A stretch of 64,000 nucleotides of DNA from Cytophagales bacterium (GTDB lineage: Bacteria; Bacteroidota; Bacteroidia; Cytophagales; Spirosomataceae). Where the stretch lies: NCBI GenBank assembly GCA_013298125.1, contig JAAFJP010000005.1, positions 124,001 through 188,000 on the forward strand. The letters run 5' to 3'. The notes below the pieces were generated by a model. It was not told the origin of the DNA, searched no databases, and saw only the letters and a list, made by a program, of their open reading frames with translations. The stretch's first letter is position 1; the number at the start of each line of letters is the position of its first letter. This document shows, in pieces, positions 19,025-28,218 of the stretch. The position numbers were made by a program, and so were the translations under genes.

Positions 19025-21421
19025 CTATCTTAAAATTATTATTGTGCCGTTGAGTGGGCGTTTTGTGTTGTCTAATGTGATGCTATATGGGTATGCTCCT
19101 TCTGGGAGTGGTTTACCGTCTTTTGTGCCATCAAAAGGTTGTGAATATCCTTTTGAATAGAAAACTGGTTCTCCCCATCGGTTGTAAATTAGTATTTCTG
19201 CCTCTGGGTATCCTTGAATGTTGAATATCTCCCAAGTGTCGTTTGTATTGTCGTTGTTGGGGGTGAAGGCGGTTGGGATTATTAGCCTTTGCTCCACAAA
19301 TATTTTTACGGAATAACTATTCTCACAACCATACTGATTCTTGATATTCAATTTATAAGTTGCATTAGCCGTTGCTTTCAACTTCGTTTTTCCATCAGTT
19401 GGATTTGTCAATCCATTGGTGGGCGACCAATTATAAATCGTACCATCAGGACTCAAACCATTTAATTCAACTGTGCCGCCCGAAGTGGTATTCAACACAC
19501 TTGGTAAATTAGCCGTTGGAGGTTTTGAAACAATTACCGAAATATCTTTTGAGCCATTCAAGCATGAATTCGTATTTCCACTCAATGTGTATTTCAAATC
19601 ATGTTTGCCAACCCCTGCCGTTTTCGGATTAAACTTTGTGTTACTTTCTATTCCATTTCCAGAGAATGTTCCTCCCGTGGGAGTGGAATTTAAGGTAATG
19701 GCTGGTATAGTTGGGTCACAAATAAGTGGTATTGGGTCAAAGGTCATTACTATGGCATTGACTTGCGAAATCGTTTCTGTGTTTGAAATCGCTTCACAAT
19801 CATTTTCGTCCTTAATTGCCAATTGATAATTTCCAACTTGATTCTGGGTAATTTTATCTGTCAAAGTACCCGTCAAACTAACGCCATCTTTTTTCCAATC
19901 ATAGACAGCATTTGTATATTTATTTGCAATCAAATCAAAGGACTCACCAACACAAATAGTTGATTTACTGACCGTAAAATTGGCAATAGGCAAAGCGTGT
20001 TCTTTTACTTTAAAAATATTGGACGTTGATAAACAATTACCTGCCAAATTATTGGTTTTCAACACATAATCCCCTGCTGCATTTGCCGTAATTTTCTCAG
20101 TAATGTCAGGTAAATTTGTTCCGTCTTTTATCCATTGATAAGTCCATGTTGAACCACTTACATTTCCTTTTAACTCAACGCTTTTATTTTTACAAAAACC
20201 TCCATTTTTACCTCCTACCATTGTCAAATCAAAAGGGCTTCCTCCAAATGTTACAGTGAACGTCTGCGAAGCGGTTGATTTACTGCAACTATTTTTCAAA
20301 GAAGTATTCAATCTATAAACTCCGCCATCTGTCAGCGTAATTGAAGGCGTATTTGCTCCAATAATATTTTCATCATCTCGCTCCCATTGATACGTCCAAA
20401 GAGGATTGTTATCCGCATCCAATTTTATGGTTTGTCCTGCACACAGGGCTAAATTATTTGCCGCTGGATTTCCATTAGAAGTTATCGTTGGAACAGGTGG
20501 GGCAACCGTTGGACAATCAATGACAAATAATTGAAAATCTCTGCGAACCAAACCTATTTGAGTTTTCACCCCCCCAATCATTCTAAACTCCTTCACTTGT
20601 ACACAAAAAACGTATAATTGATCCACTGCTCCTGTTGCTGTTACGGTCATTAGCCCTTTGTTATTTATCGCTAAGGGTGGACTTCCAGGTATTGACTTAG
20701 TTGCATCAAAACCCGTTTTCCAAACAACCAAAGGATAAGTTGGACCAGGTGAGATTTTATCTCCCGAAAAAAAATCTGTATTTCCAGCAAAGGGCGTAAC
20801 GATTTCGTATTCCAAAATATCGTTATCTGCATCACTTGCCTGAGAGCTAAATCTAAATGGGTCGTTTCTGCAAATGTATTCTCCGTCGGGTAGATCAAAA
20901 CTTGGTGAAGAGTTTACAAAAGCCGTCCCACCTCTCAACAACGAAGGAAACTCTAAATACAAAGCGGTTCCTGCATTACTTGGATTCACAATATTATCAG
21001 CACCCGAATTTCTACAACAGAATTCTGAAACGATGTAATAACCTTGTACGTTATTGTAGCTATTCGCCGCAAGCGTAACATCCTTCCAATAAATCAATTC
21101 AGAGGTTTTCAAACTTCTCTGATTCGCACAAGCCTGATTGGTGTAAACCAATTGTTTTCTGGTTTGATACGTCACTACAAAATCAGTCATTAACACATTA
21201 TCCGATTTTCGATAAATCCCCACTTTATAACTATTCTTTGGGGCGGCAGCTGTTGCATTCAAATCATCATAATACAATTTCAAAATCACCCTAAAATCTC
21301 CCGTTGCACTGTTTACTACTTTCAATTCCAATTGCCCGCCCATGATGTGGTCGGCTCTGGTTTGGTGATTAAAAACCAGCATTGAGAGGATGATGAATAA
21401 TAGTTTTTTAATTGGGTGCAT
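19025..21421 (-). CDS. Ig/PKD-like surface protein with gliding-motility type-B T9SS sorting domain
   Basis: This is a 798-residue secreted protein. After a signal peptide ending near TRADHIMGG comes an N-terminal domain (about 24-300) seen in many Bacteroidota gliding-associated proteins. Three Ig/PKD-like repeats follow (about 315-400, 405-475 and 480-550), each with a TYQW or YDWKKDG core and a Cys near each end. The last 85 residues are a CHU_C-type domain (IIPTAFTPNNDNTNDTW, IYNRWGEPVF, PLPEGAYPYSI), the signal for export by the type IX secretion system and surface attachment. It is the clearest T9SS cargo in the operon. It starts 3 bp after the fibronectin-like gene. The other operon members lack an obvious sorting domain. 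Confidence 0.88.
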   Translation of the reverse strand: MHPIKKLLFIILSMLVFNHQTRADHIMGGQLELKVVNSATGDFRVILKLYYDDLNATAAAPKNSYKVGIYRKSDNVLMTDFVVTYQTRKQLVYTNQACANQRSLKTSELIYWKDVTLAANSYNNVQGYYIVSEFCCRNSGADNIVNPSNAGTALYLEFPSLLRGGTAFVNSSPSFDLPDGEYICRNDPFRFSSQASDADNDILEYEIVTPFAGNTDFFSGDKISPGPTYPLVVWKTGFDATKSIPGSPPLAINNKGLMTVTATGAVDQLYVFCVQVKEFRMIGGVKTQIGLVRRDFQLFVIDCPTVAPPVPTITSNGNPAANNLALCAGQTIKLDADNNPLWTYQWERDDENIIGANTPSITLTDGGVYRLNTSLKNSCSKSTASQTFTVTFGGSPFDLTMVGGKNGGFCKNKSVELKGNVSGSTWTYQWIKDGTNLPDITEKITANAAGDYVLKTNNLAGNCLSTSNIFKVKEHALPIANFTVSKSTICVGESFDLIANKYTNAVYDWKKDGVSLTGTLTDKITQNQVGNYQLAIKDENDCEAISNTETISQVNAIVMTFDPIPLICDPTIPAITLNSTPTGGTFSGNGIESNTKFNPKTAGVGKHDLKYTLSGNTNSCLNGSKDISVIVSKPPTANLPSVLNTTSGGTVELNGLSPDGTIYNWSPTNGLTNPTDGKTKLKATANATYKLNIKNQYGCENSYSVKIFVEQRLIIPTAFTPNNDNTNDTWEIFNIQGYPEAEILIYNRWGEPVFYSKGYSQPFDGTKDGKPLPEGAYPYSITLDNTKRPLNGTIIILR

Positions 21422-21424
21422 TGA

Positions 21425-23944
21425 TTAAAGTTGTCCTGGGAGTTTTGTTTTGTATTGTTTCTTCTCTGTTGTATTTTTCTTCTTTGAATCAAATCCAGGT
21501 TTCAGTTCTATCATTTCACAGGCTTCGTCTATGGTGTCTGTGTCAATGGATGCTTTTCTAATAATGATAGCATCTTCAACACAGGCTTCTGGGAAAACGA
21601 TTTGTGCATTTTGCCAAGGGGAACTTGTGCCATCTGTAAACCATGCTCTTATTGAATATCTATATAAGTTATTAGCAATCGGATCAAAATCATTTGTAGC
21701 TAACTCATATCCATCCATTACTTTCCAAGAAGTAACTTGATTATTCCCCACACCTTTATAGATTTCATAATTTGATACTGTCTTCGTACTATTAATTGCC
21801 CATTTTAATTCTACCTGATTGTTAATTCTACTCGCACCCAATGAAAATGTTAGATTAACCACTTGGTCAATAACTGAGCCAGGAACATCAATAATGAGTG
21901 GATTACTCAACACCGTATCTGCATCCTCAATTGCACAGACATAATACGCATAAGTGGTTTCACCAGATACTTTTTTATCAAGATAGGTTGTATCAGCATT
22001 GGTATTAAAAAACTTATTATCCAATGGACTAATCATGCTTTGTAATTCAAAAGGCTCTTCTAATCTTACTAAAATATGCTTCGTTGGCGTTGTATTATCG
22101 TTACTCCTAATCCAAGTTAAATTTATTCCTTCTTTTGTTACTTGAAAAGATTTGAACAAAGGCTGGCTTGGTTTTGCTTTATTCGGATTACTAATCACAA
22201 TACTATCCGAGAAAATAGAATGATTATATCTTTTATCAAATGCCTGTACGATATAATAAATCTTTGGATTCAAACTTAGTGCATTTGCTTCAAGTGTATC
22301 AACAAAACTGACCGTCAATGAATCTGAATTAGGTTTCCAAACATGGATGGAGTCAGTAATTTGAGATGGTTCTTCAATTACCCCTTTATCAGTTAATCTA
22401 TTGGCTCTGAAAACTCTATAACCTGCAATGTCAGCATCATCTGGATAGGCTTTCTCATTGCGTTTCCACGTAATTTTGGCTAATTGTAGTTTCTTAATAT
22501 TATCTTTATTTACTACTCCATTAACCGTAATGGGCTTTTGTGGTGGTGTGTCGTCTTTGGGTTGTACCAAAATAGGAGTTGATTCTATCGTACCATACGT
22601 AGGCGAAACTACTACCACCTTGAAATAAGTACTTCTTTTTACTTGTGTTACAATTACGCTGTCTATTGTTCCTCCTACTGTGGTAACATTCGTATAAGTT
22701 CCATTATAAGTATTTGATTTTTTGACAATATACTGGCTTACAGGTATTGTTAAAGCATCTCTGGTTTCTATATAAGTTGTGTCTTTCCCAACAAGCGTGT
22801 CATTAACATATACATTCGTAATTTTATCAATTTTGGCATCTATAACAGGAGGTAGAAACTCCCATTTTACGACATAATTTCCTTCTGTGCTACCTGAGCG
22901 AGCCGCTTTAATAATTTTAGGAAAATAACTTGTCTTTTCTGTGTAAGTAACCTCTGATAATGAATCTAAGGTAACAGTCTCTTCATCAAAAAGAGATTTA
23001 CCTTTCAATAGATAATATCGCTTATTTCCTACTTTCAAACTTGTATCTGAATCTATATAATTCATCGGAATTGTATCACCATCTGTAATACTGACTAATA
23101 ATTGCTTATTAAGTGTTTTGTATAAATTCAATGGAGTATTAGCAACTTTACTACCCAGAACTGAATAGGCTACATAGTGACGTTCTAAATTTACATTTCT
23201 ACCTGTATTCTTTATTTGCCAATTAAGTTCTATGCTTTTACTCTTAACTGTTGCTCTCAGTTTTGGTAATTTTGGGTAAACATAGTAATCGGTTGCCCCA
23301 ATATCTATTGAATCGGCTCTGGCGGTTATGCCCTGACTATTCAAAACAGCAATTGGAACATTTGAAACAACTTTATAACGATACACCTCGTTGTTCAACG
23401 TCGTTAAATCTGAATAACCCAAAGCCGCCATTTTTGCCACAGAATATTTCATATCCGCCGTTAGCATAGCCATATCATATTTCTGCTCAAGCTCTTCTTG
23501 ACTTGGGTTCGTGATGTTTGGGTCTTTAACCATTCTAACCTTATTATTCGATGCCTCACTCGTTGTGTCCGAATAATCAACATCTCCAAAAATAACCCCT
23601 GCCATCATAGCGTGATGAACACTATCAGTCATTTTTGTTGGGTCAAGTGGATTCAAAACAATCGCTTTCCACGCATTTGAATCTGCAACAGCTATTGTGT
23701 AGGTCTGTTTATTCTCAGGTACTCCAAGGGTAACGCCATTACGTTTAATGGTAGTTCTTGTGAGTGTATATCCGTATTGATTCCCTAATTTCCAAAGTTT
23801 TGACGTATCAGGCGACCACCTCAATAAAATACCACTCGTTTGTAAAGCACGCCCTACAATTCTTATTTTTCCTTTGTTCTGACCATTACTTGAAAACTTC
23901 AAAAAGCATATCAGTATGAATAGAATGTATGTAACTTTTTTCAT
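21425..23944 (-). CDS. Secreted protein with fibronectin type III-like modules
   Basis: This 839-residue protein starts with a signal peptide (MKKVTYILFILICFLKFSSNGQ). The body has several fibronectin-III-like beta sandwiches, recognisable by SIELNWQIKN, GINLTWIRSND and QVELKWAINST strands followed by YxVY or YEIYKG patterns and closing YxYxIRA strands. The N-terminal region (about 25-220) is a separate domain, and the last 25 residues are Lys-rich and disordered. There is no T9SS sorting domain. It is one base from the upstream 1175-residue gene and three from the downstream one, so the products are made together. A structural or binding role at the surface is likely; no enzyme motif is visible. 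Confidence 0.75.
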   Translation of the reverse strand: MKKVTYILFILICFLKFSSNGQNKGKIRIVGRALQTSGILLRWSPDTSKLWKLGNQYGYTLTRTTIKRNGVTLGVPENKQTYTIAVADSNAWKAIVLNPLDPTKMTDSVHHAMMAGVIFGDVDYSDTTSEASNNKVRMVKDPNITNPSQEELEQKYDMAMLTADMKYSVAKMAALGYSDLTTLNNEVYRYKVVSNVPIAVLNSQGITARADSIDIGATDYYVYPKLPKLRATVKSKSIELNWQIKNTGRNVNLERHYVAYSVLGSKVANTPLNLYKTLNKQLLVSITDGDTIPMNYIDSDTSLKVGNKRYYLLKGKSLFDEETVTLDSLSEVTYTEKTSYFPKIIKAARSGSTEGNYVVKWEFLPPVIDAKIDKITNVYVNDTLVGKDTTYIETRDALTIPVSQYIVKKSNTYNGTYTNVTTVGGTIDSVIVTQVKRSTYFKVVVVSPTYGTIESTPILVQPKDDTPPQKPITVNGVVNKDNIKKLQLAKITWKRNEKAYPDDADIAGYRVFRANRLTDKGVIEEPSQITDSIHVWKPNSDSLTVSFVDTLEANALSLNPKIYYIVQAFDKRYNHSIFSDSIVISNPNKAKPSQPLFKSFQVTKEGINLTWIRSNDNTTPTKHILVRLEEPFELQSMISPLDNKFFNTNADTTYLDKKVSGETTYAYYVCAIEDADTVLSNPLIIDVPGSVIDQVVNLTFSLGASRINNQVELKWAINSTKTVSNYEIYKGVGNNQVTSWKVMDGYELATNDFDPIANNLYRYSIRAWFTDGTSSPWQNAQIVFPEACVEDAIIIRKASIDTDTIDEACEMIELKPGFDSKKKNTTEKKQYKTKLPGQL

Positions 23945-23945
23945 T

Positions 23946-26900
23946 TTATATCTTCTTTGTTTTACAATCTCCTGATTTATCTACACTTGTTGGCTTATCA
24001 CCGATACCTACTTTTAGGCTAAATGAACCACTCACTACGCCACCCAAGGCTCTGTAACGTGCCGCTAAATAACCGTCTAAGAAAGATGGGTTTGGTAAGC
24101 CCCCTTGCAAGAGTACACCCGCACCAGCTCTGAAAATTTCAACTTGAACTTTCACAAACCAAATCTTTATTTTTATACCGACTGCAGCATCAAAGTAAGC
24201 ATACGCTTGTCCAGTTCCGTACCAACCATTGATACCCATTTGCTTTCCGTTGTATAATGTTCCTTTATAGGCATCGGTTAATGCAAAGTCAAATCCAATC
24301 CCCGCTTGTACACGGGCATAGAATATCAAAATTTGCATATCCCCAGTATCCACGTTTACATTTGCTCCAAATGAAAAGCCTGAACCATCTTTCGTACAAG
24401 CTGGACGAGCTAATGGCACATAACTTCTACCAAGCATTTCTCGTAGAATAGCTGGTGGTTCTGGCATTGGTGGAATTTCGTAACCAATCATCAAATACAA
24501 TCCTGTATTGATGCTGAATGGACCTATTCCCATCCTTACACCACAAGGGTCTGATGGACTACCTACGTGGATATACCATTTACCCTCTTGATTCCCCTGC
24601 TTTTTTTGGAAGTGTAACGCTATCCAACCCGCTTTATCTTCTGCTCCTCTACCTCTGATAACTCCGCCTCCAATACTTAAATGAATTGAAGCATCTGCAT
24701 GAAGCGTTGCATTTTCAAAGTCAAATAATATACCAACTCTTGCTCTGATTTGATTTTTTAATAGATTTTTCTGCTCAGCATTATCCTTGGCTTCTTGTAC
24801 ATTATCCGCCTTTGCATATTCACTATTTGCTTTATTCTGTAAATCGGATTGTGATAATTCATTGGCTAATTGACCAACCGTTCCTGCATCACCAAGTTTT
24901 GATGAGAGTTGAGATACTTTTTTATTAAGTGCCTGAACTTTATCAGATACACCTTGAATAAGTTTTCCTTTTAAGAAGGGAAAGTCTCCTGAAACTGTTG
25001 CTTCTCCAAAAAACCCTAAACTATTAACTCCATAATTTCTATTGATAACTATCTCAAAGCCCAACATACCGCTGATGGCATTAGTACCTACTGTACTGAA
25101 TCCTGCGGTTGCTTTAAAACCTAATTCTACATTATCATTATAAACAAATTTCCTACCTGTTTTTGATGCAGGACACGTTTCATTAGATTTGATTGGTACC
25201 ATGTGATGATACGCTCCACCTGCTATTGAATTCAAAGCGAAAGCACCTAATGGTACTGGTGGAATCTCTGCTGCTCCATCCACGAACCAGAAACGCCCAT
25301 CCTCTTTGTCAGGAGTTCTTCCGAAAATCGCATTCGCTTTGACAGAAATCTTTACAGGAATATCCATCGTGAGTTCTAACACCGATTCATAGCCACGATT
25401 TATTCCATTATTATTAACACTTGGCATACAAGGATTATTCTCAAATGGATAAATCCCCCCTTTCAATCTAAATGGTCCAATTTTAGCATCTAAGCCTCTT
25501 ACTAATACCTCAATTCCATCAAACTCCCATTGATGCCCTGCAACGGTGTTTTTGTTTAGCTTTCCTTTAATCCTGATTTCGCTATCAACATTAAAGTTGT
25601 TCTTCATCAGGTTTACGTTCGAGCCAAGTTTTATTTGGGCTTTTCCTTCTTGGTCGGTTACTACACTTAGCCCAGAGAGTGTCATCGGGATTCCTCCTAA
25701 CTTGATGTCTCCGTTATAGCCCATATATTCAATTTCGATATAGGGGGCTTCGGTATAGAGTTTGAAGTTTCGGAAGGTAATGGTTTTGAGCTTCAAATCT
25801 ACCTTTTTGGCAGTTCCTCCCTTTTCAGCTTGACTTATCGCTTCATCATAGTTGATGTCTAAACTTCCATGTAATACTGCCGTAGGTTTAAAAACATCAT
25901 CTTCGACCACCAAATCTACTCTCGAATTGGGTAGTAGTGTTGCTTTGGCTTTCCAGAATTCAAAGGGTAATACGGAGGTCGTTATTACGCTCAGTTTATA
26001 TTTCCCCCCTCTCTCAATAATTCCTGAATATTTGAGTGTTCCCGTGGTGTCAAATTTTATGACTCTTCCTGTATTCGGGTCGTAAGTGAGTGAATCTCGT
26101 ACATCTGTTACAGGCAGTACAATTCGTCCGTCTATACGTCCTCCCGTGCAGGCGTTGGCTTCAAAACCTACTCGTACGTAATCTAAGGACATTTTCCAGC
26201 CGTTGGCATCGCCTTCTTTTATTTTGAGGATGTTCTTGCCGTAGAATTTGCCCGTTACGCCATTTTCATCAATCAATAAACTATCTGCCCCAAAACTTAT
26301 TCTGTCGCTATTGCCTCTTTTTCTGAATTCTTTGGGCAATATCATCTCAAATTTGTCAATATAAACGCCTTTCCATGCTTTGGCTGCTCCTGTTGGCATG
26401 GCTTTTTCGATATACCCAACTGGAAATTTTACATCCGATGAATTACGGGTTTCTGAAAAGTCCATCACTGCTCCATTCAATCTGAAACCCCATTTCTCAA
26501 AGCCTTTTACGGCAAATGAACCTAAATCTATTTTGCCCAAAAGGTTTTGAATACTCTCTGAAACTGCCGCAAATTTGCCTGTTACGTAGCCTTGGGTGAC
26601 GTTACCATCATAATCAATGGGTAATAACAGACTCCTCGGAAATACTAATTCTGCGGCTACTGATACTTCTTTGAAACGGTTACAGTCTAATCTGACGTAG
26701 GTGATGCCTTCGGGGATTTCGCCCGTTGCCATGTCGAATCCGCCTTTGAGGGTGAATACGCCTTTGCCGAAGGGTACGGAGATATCGCCCAAGAGGACTA
26801 ATTTGCAGTCGCCTAAGATGTTACCATCGTGAGAGATTTTTACGGAATCTGCACCGAAAAATATGTCTTGATAGTTTTCGCCCGTTCTGGGGTTTTTGAT

Positions 26901-27473
26901 GGGGAGTTTCATCCTTGCAAAAACCGTGAGATAATTGACCGAGTGGGTCATTCGGAGGTTCATGAAACCGATGTCCACGCCTGCGTTTTCTCCCGAAAAA
27001 TCTTGGTGTAAGCCAATCGGGAATTGTACTTTTAGCCCTGAACTAAATTTCTCAAAATTCAATAATTGCCCAAGCCGTTGGAGTATCTTGAAGGTACTGT
27101 CGGCTTTGGTGATGAGTTTATTGACTTTTTGGCGTTTTAGTCTGAGTATCTCCAATGAATCCAGCATGGCGGTTTGCTCTACCAAAACGGCTTGTTTGGT
27201 ACTCCGACTGCTAAGATTCATTTGCCCCAAGGCGGCTTGCATTTGGGAATTGATGAGCTTGGCGTTGGACGGAGCAACTGGCAAGTTTGGGGTACTCTCG
27301 GCTGATTTTTTATGAGGGATTTCTTCTTTATTTTTGGTGGCTTTGGTGGCGGGTTCGGTCTCGGTAGCGAAAACCGTATTTACCATCAGAGACATACCCA
27401 AAAACAAGCACCAGCTCAGAAGGTTTCTCCCTGAACGATTAGCGACCCTTGAAAGGTGTAAAGCGTGTTTCAT
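23946..27473 (-). CDS. Large exported envelope protein of unknown family, coupled to toxin operon
   Basis: This 1175-residue protein has a long signal-type N-terminus (LLSWCLFLGMSLMVNTVFA). I do not recognise the family. A linker rich in Lys, Ala and Pro (about 40-75) leads to a coiled-coil stretch (about 80-130), then some 700 residues of alternating beta strands with many Gly and aromatic residues, such as LNGAVMDFSE and GFSFGANVNV, as in a repeated beta-sheet or barrel-like body. A second coiled coil lies near 855-920 (KVQALNKKVSQLSSKL). The last 250 residues are again glycine-rich strands. Cysteines are few. It may be an outer-membrane or scaffold partner of the Hint toxin, a guess based on position alone. 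Confidence 0.6.
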   Translation of the reverse strand: MKHALHLSRVANRSGRNLLSWCLFLGMSLMVNTVFATETEPATKATKNKEEIPHKKSAESTPNLPVAPSNAKLINSQMQAALGQMNLSSRSTKQAVLVEQTAMLDSLEILRLKRQKVNKLITKADSTFKILQRLGQLLNFEKFSSGLKVQFPIGLHQDFSGENAGVDIGFMNLRMTHSVNYLTVFARMKLPIKNPRTGENYQDIFFGADSVKISHDGNILGDCKLVLLGDISVPFGKGVFTLKGGFDMATGEIPEGITYVRLDCNRFKEVSVAAELVFPRSLLLPIDYDGNVTQGYVTGKFAAVSESIQNLLGKIDLGSFAVKGFEKWGFRLNGAVMDFSETRNSSDVKFPVGYIEKAMPTGAAKAWKGVYIDKFEMILPKEFRKRGNSDRISFGADSLLIDENGVTGKFYGKNILKIKEGDANGWKMSLDYVRVGFEANACTGGRIDGRIVLPVTDVRDSLTYDPNTGRVIKFDTTGTLKYSGIIERGGKYKLSVITTSVLPFEFWKAKATLLPNSRVDLVVEDDVFKPTAVLHGSLDINYDEAISQAEKGGTAKKVDLKLKTITFRNFKLYTEAPYIEIEYMGYNGDIKLGGIPMTLSGLSVVTDQEGKAQIKLGSNVNLMKNNFNVDSEIRIKGKLNKNTVAGHQWEFDGIEVLVRGLDAKIGPFRLKGGIYPFENNPCMPSVNNNGINRGYESVLELTMDIPVKISVKANAIFGRTPDKEDGRFWFVDGAAEIPPVPLGAFALNSIAGGAYHHMVPIKSNETCPASKTGRKFVYNDNVELGFKATAGFSTVGTNAISGMLGFEIVINRNYGVNSLGFFGEATVSGDFPFLKGKLIQGVSDKVQALNKKVSQLSSKLGDAGTVGQLANELSQSDLQNKANSEYAKADNVQEAKDNAEQKNLLKNQIRARVGILFDFENATLHADASIHLSIGGGVIRGRGAEDKAGWIALHFQKKQGNQEGKWYIHVGSPSDPCGVRMGIGPFSINTGLYLMIGYEIPPMPEPPAILREMLGRSYVPLARPACTKDGSGFSFGANVNVDTGDMQILIFYARVQAGIGFDFALTDAYKGTLYNGKQMGINGWYGTGQAYAYFDAAVGIKIKIWFVKVQVEIFRAGAGVLLQGGLPNPSFLDGYLAARYRALGGVVSGSFSLKVGIGDKPTSVDKSGDCKTKKI

Positions 27474-27533
27474 TGATTTATGGGTTGTTTTTGTGTTTTT
27501 GTATCGCTTTTTGGGCGATTTGGGGGTAGTTTA

Positions 27534-28211
27534 TTATATCTCGTTTTTTGCTAAATATTCTATCACTTCTTCACACCATTTTAATTGATTTTTGTAAGCA
27601 ATTAACAAAAGGGGATATTGTTCAAACTCTTTCTTGTCTCCGTTTAATAACTGATTACTATAATATTCAAGCGTTTCATCACGTCTTTGTTCATATTTAT
27701 CTTCTTTACACAGTTTAGAAAAAATGAGCATCTTTATTGCATTGCCATCACTTGGAAACCAGGCTGCTTTTTCTTCCAATGTTTCCAAACTATCCCATAG
27801 TGCCAACGCACTTTCAGGGGTTGAATATTTTTCAAAAGCGGGTAAATATGTTTCTACAAAATGTTTTTTAAATACATCTGTAAATCTTTTAACATCCTCT
27901 ATTGTACTGATGTAAGTTCCCCCAGTATCGAATGGAGTTCTAATTGAAACCGTAGGAGGATCAAATTCAAATTGCCCTTCATGTGTTGTTTTAAACATGA
28001 TTTCTTCAACTTTTTTGAAACAAATTTCAGGATTCATATAATTGAACAAATCTGTTGAATCTTGATAAATAATAAAATAGTTTACGATTGTGTCATTCCG
28101 CTGTACAATCCCATGTGTTCCTTGAATTGGAGAAATTTTATATTTGTGTTCTTTAAGAAAATCTTTTAGCTCTTCTTTGACCCATTTTCGGATAATTGCT
28201 TGATGTCCCAT
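27534..28211 (-). CDS. Candidate immunity protein for the upstream Hint toxin
   Basis: This 225-residue protein has no signal peptide or membrane segment, unlike every other product of the operon, so it stays in the cytoplasm. It begins 7 bp after the toxin gene stop, the standard place for an immunity gene. The sequence is acidic, mixed alpha/beta in the first 120 residues (ISPIQGTHGIVQRND, YFIIYQDSTDL) and helical after that (WDSLETLEEKAAWFP, QLKWCEEVIEYLAKNEI). I do not recognise the family. The role as an antidote to the C-terminal nuclease-like domain is inferred from order, spacing and cytoplasmic location. Confidence 0.6.
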   Translation of the reverse strand: MGHQAIIRKWVKEELKDFLKEHKYKISPIQGTHGIVQRNDTIVNYFIIYQDSTDLFNYMNPEICFKKVEEIMFKTTHEGQFEFDPPTVSIRTPFDTGGTYISTIEDVKRFTDVFKKHFVETYLPAFEKYSTPESALALWDSLETLEEKAAWFPSDGNAIKMLIFSKLCKEDKYEQRRDETLEYYSNQLLNGDKKEFEQYPLLLIAYKNQLKWCEEVIEYLAKNEI

Positions 28212-28218
28212 GTTTTTA

